A stretch of 64,000 nucleotides of DNA from Devosia sp. SD17-2 (GCF_029201565.1 NZ_CP104002.1:1691001-1755000); one strand, 5' to 3'; positions 1 through 10,470 are shown, numbered from the stretch's first letter. The notes: generated by a model from the letters alone, not told the origin. Program-made: numbers and translations.

Positions 1-2
1 CG

Positions 3-830
3 CGCCTCTCGGCCTATCGCAACGTCTGGTGGTCGCTGGCCAACGAATATGACTTCTTGCTCAACACCAAGCCGATGCACCAGTGGGAGCGCTACTTCCA
101 TATTCTGGAAGAGAACGACCCCTATGGCCACCTGCGCTCGATACACAACGGCGATCCAGAGGCCAATTACGACCACCGCAAGCCATGGGTCACCCATGTC
201 TGCATCCAGAACTGGGACGTGAAGCGCACCGGCGAATGGCGCCTCGCCTATGGCAAGCCGGTGATCAACGACGAGCCCGAATATGAGGGCAATATCATAC
301 AGGTCTGGGGCAGCATCTCTGCCGAGGAACTGGTGCACCGCTACTGGATCACCACCATGCGCGGCGGCTATGCCGGCCACGGCGAAACCTTCGCCAACGC
401 CGACGATCTGCTCTGGTGGGCCAAGGGCGGCGAGCTGCACGGCGAAGCCTGGAAGCGCATCGGCTTCCTCCGCGACGTGATGCAGGAAGATGTCCAGCAC
501 GGCTTCGAGCCCATCGATCCGATGACCCGCTACCCCTGGAATCGGGTGTCGGGTGCGCGCGACGGCGACACCACCATCATCTATTTCGGTGAGCACCAGC
601 CAGTAATCTGGTCCGCCGGCCTGCCCAAGGATGACGGCGACTACCATGCCGATATCATCGACACCTGGAACATGACGGTCGAGCCCGCCAAGATCGTCGC
701 TGCCCCGGAAAACCATCCGACCCGCCACGGCACAACCATCGTCCAGCGCAAGCCCGACGCCGCCTTCGCCGTGGAACTCCCTGGTCGCCCCCACCTGGCG
801 CTGCGCGTCAGAGCTGGAAAGCGGGTCTAG
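3..830 (+). CDS. Glycoside hydrolase-like protein, DUF4038/DUF5605 type (C-terminal part, 5' truncated)
   Basis: The reading frame is already open at base 3, so the gene starts outside the window and only about the last 275 residues are present. The visible start reads YRNVWWSLANEYDFL, a motif typical of DUF4038/DUF5060/DUF5605 proteins (GH140-like TIM-barrel glycosidases), where the Glu of NEY lies in the active site. It is followed by HLRSIHNG and PWVTHVCIQ, also characteristic of this group. The last 100 residues fit the beta-sandwich DUF5605 tail. The likely role is hydrolysis of plant-derived oligosaccharides; the substrate cannot be told. The TTG at 57 is internal and is not the start. 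Confidence 0.75.
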   Translation, partial: RLSAYRNVWWSLANEYDFLLNTKPMHQWERYFHILEENDPYGHLRSIHNGDPEANYDHRKPWVTHVCIQNWDVKRTGEWRLAYGKPVINDEPEYEGNIIQVWGSISAEELVHRYWITTMRGGYAGHGETFANADDLLWWAKGGELHGEAWKRIGFLRDVMQEDVQHGFEPIDPMTRYPWNRVSGARDGDTTIIYFGEHQPVIWSAGLPKDDGDYHADIIDTWNMTVEPAKIVAAPENHPTRHGTTIVQRKPDAAFAVELPGRPHLALRVRAGKRV

Positions 831-1218
831 ATCCTCCCATTCGAGACCCGCTCCTTCGGCGGCGGACCGTGTGTGCCCCTGGCGCAGCGGTCCGCCCGTC
901 GGCCTCTCATCCACTTCGCAGGGCGCACTGGATGTTCACAGCCAACCGCCCCGCGCCAGCGCCGCCGAATAGTCCGGCCCGCCCCGGCAACCCCAGCAAA
1001 CCGGCAAATCTCTGGGCTCGCGCGATTTTTCTGACTCAATGACAGCGCTGGAAGCCGCTCTGGTCCTGCACGACCGGAGCTGGAAGCACAGCAAAAGCCC
1101 GCACCACGCCCCGTCAAATCGCAATCTGGCGATCGCTTCGTGAAATTCCTCTTGCACTGAACCGTACCGTACGGTACGCCTCGAACGGAAATGCCCGAAA
1201 CCGTTCGGACACCAGCAT
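831..1218. other. Intergenic region (388 bp) with a long inverted repeat at 861-896
   Basis: The gap between the glycosidase and the TetR gene holds no convincing gene on either strand. A perfect 9-bp inverted repeat (GGCGGACCG at 861-869, CGGTCCGCC at 888-896, 18-nt loop) follows the glycosidase stop and may end its transcript, although no T-run follows. The only other structure seen is the palindrome at 1163-1178, listed separately. Confidence 0.5.
1163..1178. promoter_or_regulatory. Perfect 16-bp palindrome, probable TetR-family operator
   Basis: CGTACCGTACGGTACG is identical to its reverse complement and lies 41 bp upstream of the TetR start at 1219. Perfect palindromes of 14-20 bp next to the regulator gene are the usual operator form of TetR-family repressors. 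The site would control the tetR-ilvC transcript by autoregulation. Confidence 0.6.
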
Positions 1219-2929
<1,711 letters not shown>

Positions 2930-2940
2930 GATTTTTAGGA

Positions 2941-2966
2941 ACGGGGGCTTCGGCCCCCGTTTTCTT
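2941..2966 (+). terminator. Rho-independent terminator after ilvC
   Basis: ACGGGGGC-TTC-GGCCCCCGT forms an 8-bp GC-rich hairpin directly followed by TTTCTTTT, 11 bases after the ilvC stop. Confidence 0.9.
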
Positions 2967-3031
2967 TTCTGCCGCAGCGCCGTCTTCCGCCCCGTCCCGA
3001 AACCCGGTAATCAGAAGGGGAGGAGGGACAG

Positions 3032-3493
3032 ATGCATTTACCGGATTTCCCGCAACAGGGTGGTTGCCAGTGTGGGGCGGTGCGCTACCGGCTCAAGGCC
3101 TCTCCGCTCTCGGTCTATAATTGCCACTGCAAGGACTGCCAGCGCTTTTCCGGCGCGGGGTGGTCCATGTCGATGATCGTGCGCGACGAGGATTTCGAGG
3201 CTACCGGGGCCACGGTGCAATACCGGCGCACCGCCGATAGCGGAAATGTCATCACCATGAATTTCTGCGCCCATTGCCACGGCTGGCTGTGGAACGATCC
3301 GCCCGCCCCGGGCATCAAGGTCGCCCGCGCCGGCACGCTCGACGATATCGACTGGGCTGTACCCGTGGGCAATATCTGGACCGACAGCAAGGCCGCCTGG
3401 GCCGCGATCGATCCCTCCCTCGTCAATTTTCCCAAGGGCGCAGTGGATCGAACGCCGCTGTATGACGCCTGGACCCGCCTCCATCAGGACTGA
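3032..3493 (+). CDS. GFA family (CENP-V/glutathione-dependent formaldehyde-activating-like) zinc protein
   Basis: This 153-residue protein has the cysteine pattern of the GFA/CENP-V fold: GGCQCGAVRY at residues 10-19, NCHCKDCQRFSG at about 30-41, and a third pair in FCAHCHGW. These Cys residues bind zinc. The founding member was described as binding glutathione-hydroxymethyl adducts, but most family members have no proven substrate. An excellent ribosome site (GGGGAGGAGGG) precedes ATG 3032. It is the first of three close, codirectional genes with the UPF0303 and PhzF genes, which suggests a small stress or detoxification operon. Confidence 0.88.
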   Translation: MHLPDFPQQGGCQCGAVRYRLKASPLSVYNCHCKDCQRFSGAGWSMSMIVRDEDFEATGATVQYRRTADSGNVITMNFCAHCHGWLWNDPPAPGIKVARAGTLDDIDWAVPVGNIWTDSKAAWAAIDPSLVNFPKGAVDRTPLYDAWTRLHQD

Positions 3494-3497
3494 CCCC

Positions 3498-3989
3498 ATG
3501 AACGCCGAATACGACATCGCTCGCGTCAAGCAGCAGGAACTCGAACTCGTCCTTCCCGCGCTCGATGAGGGCGCCGCCTTCGACATTGGCGCGTCTATTC
3601 GCGCCCGCGCGCTGGCCGAAAGTCTCTCGCTCGTCGTCGATATCCGCACCTGGGACCGGCAGCTGTTCTTCGCCGCCACCCCAGGCACCAGCGCCGATAA
3701 TGCCGAATGGGTGCGCCGCAAGATCAATTCCGTTCGCCGCTTCCAGCGCGCCAGCTATCGCCTCGTGCTGGAGCGCGGCGAAGCACCGTTTCCGCCCCAG
3801 TCCGGCGTTGATCCCACCGATTACGTCATCGCAGGCGGTGGCTTCCCGCTGCGCGTGCCGGGAGCGGGCATCATCGGCTGCCTCACCATTTCAGGCCTGC
3901 CGGGCCGCAGCGACCATGGCATTGCCGTCGACGCGCTCTGCGATCATCTCGGTCGCAGCCGAGCCGACTACGCGCTTGTCGAGGCCTGA
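3498..3989 (+). CDS. Heme-degrading domain / UPF0303 (GlcG-HbpS-like) protein
   Basis: This 163-residue cytoplasmic protein belongs to the UPF0303 branch of the GlcG/HbpS fold. Supporting motifs are LSLVVDIRTWDRQLFFAATPG, the INSVRRFQRASY helix, and the C-terminal GGGFPLRVPGAGIIGCLTISGLPGRSDH. Some members bind heme or corrinoids, but no function is established for this branch. ATG 3498 follows the GFA stop by 4 bases and the stop is 3 bases before the PhzF gene, so all three are almost certainly cotranscribed. Confidence 0.85.
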   Translation: MNAEYDIARVKQQELELVLPALDEGAAFDIGASIRARALAESLSLVVDIRTWDRQLFFAATPGTSADNAEWVRRKINSVRRFQRASYRLVLERGEAPFPPQSGVDPTDYVIAGGGFPLRVPGAGIIGCLTISGLPGRSDHGIAVDALCDHLGRSRADYALVEA

Positions 3990-3992
3990 GCC

Positions 3993-4880
3993 ATGAAGCT
4001 TCCCTATCTCCTCCTCGATGTGTTCACCCGCGAACGCTTCAAGGGCAATCCGCTGGCCGTCGTGCCCAAGGCCGATGGCCTCAGCGATGCGCAGATGCAG
4101 ACCATCGCCAAGGAGTTCAACCTCAGCGAAACGGTGTTTCTCTTTAAGCCTGCCGCTGAGCGCAACACTGCGTCGCTTCGCATTTTTACGCCCTATCAGG
4201 AGCTCCCCTTCGCCGGCCACCCGACGATCGGTTCGGCCGTCGTCCTTGGTCTTCAGCACAAGCTCAATGCTGTCCGCATGGAAGAAAAGATCGGCCTCGT
4301 CACCGCGCTGGTCGACCGGCTCGACAAATCCGTCGGCGAAGCCCGCTTCGCGCTGCCAAAGCTCTCCAGCCGCGTCGGCGAGATCGACGACATGCTCGGC
4401 ATAGCCCAGGTGCTCGGCATCAATGTCGAGGATATCGGCTGCGACCTCTACAAGCCCGGTGTCTTCTCGGCCGGCGTGCCCTTCCATCTCGTGCCGGTGC
4501 GCAATGCCGAGGTGCTGGCGCGCCTCTCGGTCAACCATGCGCTCAAGCCGAAAATCTTCACCCATGACCGGCACGCCGTCTACATCTTCACTCTCACACC
4601 CGAGGAGCCGGACAACGATATCGCCGCCCGCATGTTCGGCATGGGGCTGGGCGAGGACCCGGGCACTGGCGCTGCCGCCGCGGCGTTGATTGGCCTGCTT
4701 GCCGAGAACCAGCCCTTCGCCACTGGCCAGTCCGATTTCGTCCTGCGCCAGGGCCACGAGATGGGCCGCCCCTGCCGCATCACCCTGCAATTGCGCAAGG
4801 AGAACGACGCTCTGGTCCATGGCGCCATCGGCGGCCAGGCCATCATCGTCGGCGAGGGCACGCTTGATCTGGGCGAGTAG
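3993..4880 (+). CDS. PhzF family isomerase
   Basis: This 295-residue protein has the two-lobed diaminopimelate-epimerase-like fold of PhzF. The family signatures GNPLAVV (18-24), FNLSETVFL with the catalytic Glu at 46, PFAGHPTIGSA and GEDPGTGAAAAAL are all present. True PhzF isomerises a phenazine precursor. No other phenazine gene is near, so this is a member of unknown substrate. It starts 3 bases after the UPF0303 stop. Confidence 0.9.
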   Translation: MKLPYLLLDVFTRERFKGNPLAVVPKADGLSDAQMQTIAKEFNLSETVFLFKPAAERNTASLRIFTPYQELPFAGHPTIGSAVVLGLQHKLNAVRMEEKIGLVTALVDRLDKSVGEARFALPKLSSRVGEIDDMLGIAQVLGINVEDIGCDLYKPGVFSAGVPFHLVPVRNAEVLARLSVNHALKPKIFTHDRHAVYIFTLTPEEPDNDIAARMFGMGLGEDPGTGAAAAALIGLLAENQPFATGQSDFVLRQGHEMGRPCRITLQLRKENDALVHGAIGGQAIIVGEGTLDLGE

Positions 4881-5065
4881 GGCAGGGCGCTTACGCCATT
4901 GCGTATTCCGCGAAGTGAGTGGTCTGCGTTGTGAAAGGCACAGGCCACTGCCATCCGGCCAGCCGGCAGCGTAAAAATCGCCCGGCCGCACTCACTTTCT
5001 CGCCTCAACCCCTTGCATCACCTTTGGGATTGTCGCATGCTCCCTGGGAAATAGAGAGCACGTCC

Positions 5066-5188
5066 ATGCAGCGCCGTCGCGCCAAAGCCATTGCCATCAC
5101 TCAGCAGCAGGTCGCACAGACCAAGCTGATGATTGCTGCTGGCCTGCTGCTTTTGCCCGCGCTCCTTCTCCTTCTTATCAGCCCCTGA
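5066..5188 (+). CDS. Short leucine-rich ORF, candidate leuA leader peptide (or small membrane protein)
   Basis: This 40-codon ORF lies 116 bp upstream of leuA on the same strand. Its N-terminus is basic and Gln-rich. From residue 27 it reads LLLLPALLLLL, nine leucine codons out of eleven (5144-5176), just before the stop at 5186. Runs of the regulatory amino acid before a hairpin are the hallmark of attenuation leaders such as leuL. The stop codon lies inside the left arm of a hairpin (5182-5226). The alternative is a single-span membrane protein, since the Leu/Ala/Ile stretch would also make a transmembrane helix. Which reading is right is undecided. GAGAG upstream is a modest ribosome site. 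Confidence 0.55.
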   Translation: MQRRRAKAIAITQQQVAQTKLMIAAGLLLLPALLLLLISP

Positions 5189-5226
5189 TCACCGGCAGCT
5201 CGGTTTAGCGAGCGGGTCGTCAGGGG
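5182..5226 (+). promoter_or_regulatory. Hairpin overlapping the leader stop codon, possible leuA attenuator element
   Basis: CCCCTGA (5182-5188, including the leader TGA) pairs perfectly with TCAGGGG (5220-5226). Inside, GCTCG (5198-5202) pairs with CGAGC (5209-5213) around a 6-nt loop. A ribosome paused in the leucine run would keep the left outer arm open. No T-run follows, so it is not by itself an intrinsic terminator; it could be an anti-terminator, a pause hairpin or a Rho-linked switch. Confidence 0.4.
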
Positions 5227-5304
5227 ATTGCGCCACAAACCGAACATTAGAAATGTCCGGTCCAGCGAGCCATTGTCTCGGGGCCGATAGGAAAAGAGCC
5301 TGAT

Positions 5305-6867
5305 ATGACCAGCACCGCTTCCAACAGCAACAAAGAACGCGTCTTCATCTTCGACACCACCCTGCGCGATGGCGAGCAGTCGCCCGGCGCGACGATGACG
5401 CTGGAAGAAAAGCTGCAGGTTGCCGAGGCGCTCGACGAAATGGGCGTCGACATCATCGAGGCCGGTTTCCCCATCGCCTCCAATGGTGACTTCGAAGCCG
5501 TTGTTGCCGTCGCCAAGCAGGTCAAGCGCGCCACCGTCGCCGGCCTCGCCCGCGCCATCACGGCCGATATTGATCGTGCCGGTGAAGCTGTGCGTCACGC
5601 CCAGCGCGGCCGCATCCACACCTTCGTCTCCACCTCGCCGATCCATCTGGCCCACCAGATGAAAAAGACCGAGGACGAGGTCATCGAGATCATCTCGCGC
5701 ACCGTCGCCCACGCCCGCAATCTGGTGGACGATGTCGAATGGTCGGCCATGGACGCCACCCGCACGCCGCTCGAATTTTTGAAGCGTTGCGTTGATGCCG
5801 CCATCAAGGCCGGCGCCACCACGATCAACCTGCCCGATACCGTCGGCTATGCCGTGCCGGATGAACATTTCCGCATGTTCAAGTCTATCATCGAGAGCGT
5901 GCCCAATTCCGACAAGGCAATCTTCTCGGTCCATTGCCACGACGATCTGGGTCTGGCTGTCGCCAATTCGCTGGCCGGTGTCGCCGGCGGCGCGCGCCAG
6001 ATCGAATGCACCATCAATGGTCTGGGCGAGCGCGCCGGCAATGCAGCGCTCGAGGAAGTGGTCATGGCGCTGCGCACCCGCGGCGATGCCATGCCCTTCT
6101 TCACCGAGATCGACAGCACCCATCTGGCCCGCGCCAGCAAGGTGGTGTCCGCCGCCTCGAATTTCCCGGTGCAGTACAACAAGGCCATCGTCGGCAAGAA
6201 CGCGTTCGCCCACGAGAGCGGCATCCACCAGGATGGCATGCTCAAGAACGCCGAAACCTATGAGATCATGACCCCGGCCAGCGTCGGTATCAAGGAAACG
6301 ACCTTGGTCATGGGCAAGCATTCGGGCCGCGCCGCCTTCAAGGACAAGTTGAAGGAACTGGGCTACGAGGTTGGAGATAATGCCTTCCAGGAAGCCTTCC
6401 AGCGCTTCAAGGATCTGGCCGACCGCAAGAAGCACGTCTATGACGCTGACATCATCGCGCTGGTCGATGACGAAGTCGGTTCGGTCGGAGATCGCATCAA
6501 ACTGGTCGATATGGAAGTCGTTTCCAAGACCGGCGGCGTCCACAAGTGCAACCTCGTCGTTACCATTGATGGCGAAGAGACCAGTGTTTCCTACGAAGGC
6601 ACGGGTTCGGTCGACGCCATCTTCAACGCCATCAAGGCCGCTGCCGGGCAGGAACCGCATCTGGTGCTCTATGCCGTTGACGGCGTCACCGGCGGCACCG
6701 ATGCGCAGGCCTCGGCCCATGTGCGTCTCGAAATGAACGGCCGCATCGCCTCGGGCAATGCCGCCGAGCCCGATACGCTGGTGGCTTCGGCACGCGCCTA
6801 TCTCAACGCGCTGAACCGCGTCATGATCGAGCGCGGCGCCTCGGCGCAGGGTGCGCTGGCCGGCTGA
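5305..6867 (+). CDS. leuA: 2-isopropylmalate synthase
   Basis: This 520-residue enzyme catalyses the first committed step of leucine synthesis, condensing acetyl-CoA with 2-ketoisovalerate. The HMGL-like TIM barrel starts with FDTTLRDGEQSPG (16-28), whose Asp and Arg are catalytic, and contains the metal ligands in SVHCHDDLG. KHSGRAAF and the C-terminal regulatory domain, where leucine feedback acts, follow from about residue 400. The length is that of bacterial LeuA1. It is preceded by a leucine-rich leader-like ORF and followed by a strong terminator, so it is probably a single-gene unit. Confidence 0.97.
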   Translation: MTSTASNSNKERVFIFDTTLRDGEQSPGATMTLEEKLQVAEALDEMGVDIIEAGFPIASNGDFEAVVAVAKQVKRATVAGLARAITADIDRAGEAVRHAQRGRIHTFVSTSPIHLAHQMKKTEDEVIEIISRTVAHARNLVDDVEWSAMDATRTPLEFLKRCVDAAIKAGATTINLPDTVGYAVPDEHFRMFKSIIESVPNSDKAIFSVHCHDDLGLAVANSLAGVAGGARQIECTINGLGERAGNAALEEVVMALRTRGDAMPFFTEIDSTHLARASKVVSAASNFPVQYNKAIVGKNAFAHESGIHQDGMLKNAETYEIMTPASVGIKETTLVMGKHSGRAAFKDKLKELGYEVGDNAFQEAFQRFKDLADRKKHVYDADIIALVDDEVGSVGDRIKLVDMEVVSKTGGVHKCNLVVTIDGEETSVSYEGTGSVDAIFNAIKAAAGQEPHLVLYAVDGVTGGTDAQASAHVRLEMNGRIASGNAAEPDTLVASARAYLNALNRVMIERGASAQGALAG

Positions 6868-6899
6868 TCATCCGCCAGACGTAGATTGCATTGAACCCC

Positions 6900-6930
6900 A
6901 TGGCCGGACATCATTGTCCGGCCATTTTGT
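6900..6930 (+). terminator. Rho-independent terminator after leuA
   Basis: ATGGCCGGACA and TGTCCGGCCAT form a perfect 11-bp stem around TCAT, followed by TTTGTTT. The next gene starts right after it. Confidence 0.9.
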
Positions 6931-6942
6931 TTGGGGCAGGGG

Positions 6943-7392
6943 ATGGAATACGAGTTGGTGGCCGTCACGGAACCCGGGGACTGGGCAGACTTTCACGCGA
7001 TCCGGCGCACCGAACTCTTCGAGTCCAAGGGACGGCATGGCGTCTATAACGCCAACCACCCCGACGATGTCGCCGATTTTGCCCATCCCTATCTCCTGAA
7101 GGTTTCAGGCAAACCCGTCGGCGTGCTGCGTCTCGACGTTCTGGGCGCGGGGCGCGCCGCCATCCGTCTTGTTGCCATCACCGCCGCCGAACAGGGCCAC
7201 GGCCATGGCCGGGTCATGGAGGAACTGGTCGCCCAGCGGGCCAGGCACTTCGGCATCGACACGCTGGTGGTCAATTCCGCACCGGAGGCCGTCGGCTTTT
7301 ACGAGAAGGCCGGCTGGCAGAAATTCGTCTGGGATGCCGATGAGCTGATTGGCATCGCCGCCAATTGTGTGCAGATGAAGAAGCCGATCTAG
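6943..7392 (+). CDS. GNAT family N-acetyltransferase
   Basis: This 149-residue protein has the GNAT fold. The acetyl-CoA-binding loop is seen as ITAAEQGHGHG (a Q/R-x-x-G-x-G/A motif) before a helix, and the C-terminal strand and helix as VNSAPEAVGFYEKAGWQKF. The acceptor substrate is unknown. A TTG at 6931 is also in frame, but ATG 6943 has GGGGCAGGGG before it and is preferred. The leuA terminator ends just before the gene, so its promoter may be internal or depend on readthrough. An endonuclease/phosphatase-fold gene follows 12 bp later. Confidence 0.85.
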   Translation: MEYELVAVTEPGDWADFHAIRRTELFESKGRHGVYNANHPDDVADFAHPYLLKVSGKPVGVLRLDVLGAGRAAIRLVAITAAEQGHGHGRVMEELVAQRARHFGIDTLVVNSAPEAVGFYEKAGWQKFVWDADELIGIAANCVQMKKPI

Positions 7393-7404
7393 GGCAGGAG
7401 GCTA

Positions 7405-8358
7405 ATGCTCATGTTGAGCCGGGACGAATTTCGGGGCGCGCTGCTGGCGCTGGCCGCGCTCCTCACCATCGTCCTTGCCATTGTCTCGCTGGGCATAAAC
7501 CTGCCTGGCGCCTTGCTGCTGCAGAGCCTCCGCCTCCATCTGATCGCCGGCGGGATCGTCCTCCTTGTGCTGCTGGTGATCTCAGGCGCGCGCTGGCGGG
7601 CCGGGCTGTTCGCAGCTGTCCTCGTGGTCGCGGGCGTCCACGCCGGCCGGTTCATCTTCGAATATCAGGAACGGCGATCCGCCCCGCTTGGCCCGGCCGT
7701 CGCCGAGCTCTCGGTCATCAGCTTTAATGTGCTGACTGGTAATCGTCGCGCCACTGAGGCGGTCGAGTTTCTTGCGGGCTCAGACGCGGATGTGGTCGTG
7801 GTGATGGAGACTCCGGGCATTGCCGGCCATCTCGATCGCATGCGCGACGCCTTTCCCTATTCCATCGGCTGCGAAAGCCCGCAGACCTGCGATATTTCTA
7901 TTCACTCCCGCCTGCCGATCGAGGCCGGTGAGATCCGCACCATGCGGCCCTTCCGTTTCGAGCGCCTCGCCATCGCCCCGGTGGTCATCGCCGGACAGAA
8001 GGTCACGATCGTCGGCGTGCATCTGTCCAAACCCTATTTCGATGGCGCATCGGGCGCTGAGCTCTTTGCGGTGAGCCGCACCCTCAGCCAGATCGAGGGG
8101 CCGGTCGTGCTTGCGGGTGATTTTAATGCGGCCGTGTGGTCGGGGCCCATGGTGCGACTCGGGCGCGATCAGCAACTGGCGCCTGGTCCGTTCTATCCGG
8201 CGACCTGGCCGGTCCGCGCCGGTCCACTCGGCGTGCCAATCGACAATATCCTTACCCGCGGCACAGTACGTATCATGGCGCTGTCTGCGGGCAGCGACAG
8301 CTTTGGATCCAACCACCGGCCTCTATTGGCCCGTATAGAGCTCTACGAGGCGCCCTGA
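7405..8358 (+). CDS. Membrane-anchored endonuclease/exonuclease/phosphatase family protein
   Basis: This 317-residue protein has three hydrophobic segments in its first 85 residues and then an EEP-fold domain. Domain signatures are ISFNVLTGNR, VVVVMETPG (metal-binding Glu), IVGVHLSKP, LAGDFNAAVWS and the terminal GSNHRPLLARI with the catalytic His. The catalytic domain probably faces the periplasm, as in similar proteins. The substrate could be a phosphodiester, phospholipid or nucleic acid and is not known. AGGAGG precedes ATG 7405. Its last 16 bases overlap the 3' end of the convergent aminotransferase gene. Confidence 0.85.
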   Translation: MLMLSRDEFRGALLALAALLTIVLAIVSLGINLPGALLLQSLRLHLIAGGIVLLVLLVISGARWRAGLFAAVLVVAGVHAGRFIFEYQERRSAPLGPAVAELSVISFNVLTGNRRATEAVEFLAGSDADVVVVMETPGIAGHLDRMRDAFPYSIGCESPQTCDISIHSRLPIEAGEIRTMRPFRFERLAIAPVVIAGQKVTIVGVHLSKPYFDGASGAELFAVSRTLSQIEGPVVLAGDFNAAVWSGPMVRLGRDQQLAPGPFYPATWPVRAGPLGVPIDNILTRGTVRIMALSAGSDSFGSNHRPLLARIELYEAP

Positions 8359-9455
8359 GCGGCACGAAGCGCGATTGGCAGTGTGGCCTCGAGAATTGCC
8401 ATTTCGGCCTCTGGCGCCGCGCTGATGCGAATGTGCTGATCGAGCCCCGGTGCCATCGGCTTGCGGACGAACATACCGAGCTTGCCCAATTCCTCCAACA
8501 CCCTCTGGGCGTAGGCCCCGTCGCGGCCGCAGTCGATTGTCACAAAATTTGTCGCGGACGGTAACGCATTGAGCCCAATGCTGTTCGAAATGCTAACAAT
8601 GCGCTGACGCGAAGCCTCGATCTGATAACAAACGCGCATCAGGTGGGCCTCGTCCTGGAGAGCCGCCAGCGCGCCGGCCTGAACCAGTCGGTTGACCCCG
8701 AAATGGTTGCGAACCCGGTTGAAGGCACCAGTCACCTGCCGGTTGCCGATCGCATAGCCGCAGCGCATACCGGCCAGACCATAAGCCTTTGAAAAGCTAC
8801 GCAGTCTCAGAACATTTGGCCGGGACGTATCGATGCTCGGCAAGCCATTCTGCGGTGCCAGCTCACCATAGGCTTCGTCCAGCACCAGCACGCAAGTGGT
8901 CGGCAATGCTGCGATAAATGCCTCAACCGCCGCCGCCGGCCAGAACGAGCCCATCGGATTGTCCGGATTGGCGAGGTAGACCATCCGTGCATTGGTCCGG
9001 ATCACGGCCGCGAGCAGGCCGTCGAGGTCCTCGTTAACACCTTGATACCGAACATATTCCAGCCGCCCGCCATAACCGGCAACGTGGTAGTTGAAGGTCG
9101 GATAGGCCCCCAGCGACGTTACCACCACATCCCCCGGAGCAATGAATAGCCGCACCGCCAGGCCTATCAGCCCGTCGGCGCCTTCACCGACGGCGATCTC
9201 ATCTGAGGCGACGCCGAGTTTCGCGGCCAGCGCCAGCCGCAGGTCATGATTTTCAGGGTCGGGGTACGCCCAGCTTTTCGTCGCCTCATCCCGCATCGCC
9301 TGCAAGGCTAAAGGGCTGGGGCCAAAGGCGGATTCATTGGCGCCAAGCCGTGCCCGGATCGGAACGCCGCTGCGCCTTTCAATGGCTTCAGGGCCCACGA
9401 AAGGCACGGTCTCCGGCAGTCCTGCAACGATGGACGTAAATGGCGGCAGCGACAT
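8343..9455 (-). CDS. HisC-like pyridoxal-phosphate aminotransferase (fold type I)
   Basis: This 370-residue protein shows the class I/II aminotransferase features: LGANESAFGPSP near residue 38, ANPDNPMGSF (162-171), VLDEAYGEL (191-199) with the PLP-contacting Asp and Tyr, and SFSKAYGLAGMR with the Schiff-base Lys at 223. It resembles histidinol-phosphate aminotransferase and related paralogues. No his genes are nearby, so the substrate may instead be an aromatic or other amino acid. The frame is open to 9521, but ATG 9455 has GGAGGGG upstream. The 3' end overlaps the convergent gene by 16 bp. Confidence 0.88.
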   Translation of the reverse strand: MSLPPFTSIVAGLPETVPFVGPEAIERRSGVPIRARLGANESAFGPSPLALQAMRDEATKSWAYPDPENHDLRLALAAKLGVASDEIAVGEGADGLIGLAVRLFIAPGDVVVTSLGAYPTFNYHVAGYGGRLEYVRYQGVNEDLDGLLAAVIRTNARMVYLANPDNPMGSFWPAAAVEAFIAALPTTCVLVLDEAYGELAPQNGLPSIDTSRPNVLRLRSFSKAYGLAGMRCGYAIGNRQVTGAFNRVRNHFGVNRLVQAGALAALQDEAHLMRVCYQIEASRQRIVSISNSIGLNALPSATNFVTIDCGRDGAYAQRVLEELGKLGMFVRKPMAPGLDQHIRISAAPEAEMAILEATLPIALRAAQGAS

Positions 9456-9687
9456 AGACCCCTCCCAACTGGCGCTGCGCCCATACTGACGGAGGCTTTG
9501 CGCCGGAGCCACTCCCGGCAAAAACTTTCTGCACAGGCACTGACAGAAGAATCTTCAGTCGCAGCAAGGGTCGATAAAATTGAACTTAAATTGCAGGGAC
9601 TTGAGAAAGAGGTCGGGAACTATGCCGGTTCAGTCTAACCCCATGCCGACCCCTCGGCGATTCCAAAGAATGCCACGGAGCCCGACC

Positions 9688-9885
9688 ATGCCGCCCACCT
9701 ACCTGCTCGCTCGCGATCACCTGCAGCGCGCCGCTGTCATCCTGCAGGGCGCAGACACCCGTTCGCGCCAGCTGCGACACATCATCGAGCGGACCATAGG
9801 GCTGATGGACGATCTGCGCCAGGAAGCCAGCGAGATGCCAGATAATGTTTACAGCCTAGAGGCTTACCGCCGCGAGCGCGGCTAA
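9688..9885 (+). CDS. Small conserved-looking hypothetical protein
   Basis: This 65-residue protein is not recognised. It is mostly helical and charged (RDHLQRAAVIL, RSRQLRHIIERTIGLMDDLRQE) and ends with NVYSLEAYRRERG. No signal peptide or membrane span is seen. GGAG sits seven bases before ATG 9688. In-frame starts also exist at 9580 (TTG) and 9622 (ATG), but the extra N-terminus is low-complexity and Pro-rich. It is divergent from the aminotransferase gene and upstream of the tRNA genes. Confidence 0.5.
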   Translation: MPPTYLLARDHLQRAAVILQGADTRSRQLRHIIERTIGLMDDLRQEASEMPDNVYSLEAYRRERG

Positions 9886-10019
9886 GCCCGCCGCCGCCAC
9901 GGCATTTGATTGCCCTCGGCAGGTTTATCCACAATTCCAGATTTTACGCGCTAGACAGACCTGAATGCCTTTGTTAGAAGGCGCCAACTTTGAAGAACGG
10001 CGTTATCCAAAACAAAGCC

Positions 10020-10095
<76 letters not shown>

Positions 10096-10124
10096 AAGTT
10101 CTCCTTGCCTGGCAAGGATTTAAC

Positions 10125-10155
10125 AAGGCGGCCTCTGGGCCGCCTTTGTTGTTTT
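10125..10155 (+). terminator. Terminator after tRNA-Lys copy 1
   Basis: AAGGCGGCC and GGCCGCCTT form a 9-bp stem with a short loop, followed by TGTTGTTTT. Confidence 0.88.
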
Positions 10156-10295
10156 CGGGGTGTCTGCAGCCCCGGAAAAATATTTGGTCTTCAGCGAAAA
10201 AAGTACGGGAGTTCTCCACTCCTGCCGCTGGACAGGTCCAAATGCCTTTGCTAGAAGGCGTCAACTTTGAAGAACGGCGTTGTCCAGACAAAGCC

Positions 10296-10371
<76 letters not shown>

Positions 10372-10400
10372 AAGTTCTCCTTGCCTGGCAAGGATCTAAC

Positions 10401-10431
10401 AAGGCGACCTTCGGGTCGCCTTTGTTGTTTT
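10401..10431 (+). terminator. Terminator after tRNA-Lys copy 2
   Basis: AAGGCGACC and GGTCGCCTT pair around TTC, followed by TGTTGTTTT. The stem differs from copy 1 by compensating changes that keep the pairing. Confidence 0.88.
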
Positions 10432-10470
10432 AGTCCGGATCAGATTGCTTCGCGGCGCCACGGCCGCAAA

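Noticed and set aside
3993..4880. Phenazine biosynthesis locus suggested by the PhzF homologue
   Set aside because: No other phz genes are present; PhzF-family proteins are widespread with other roles.
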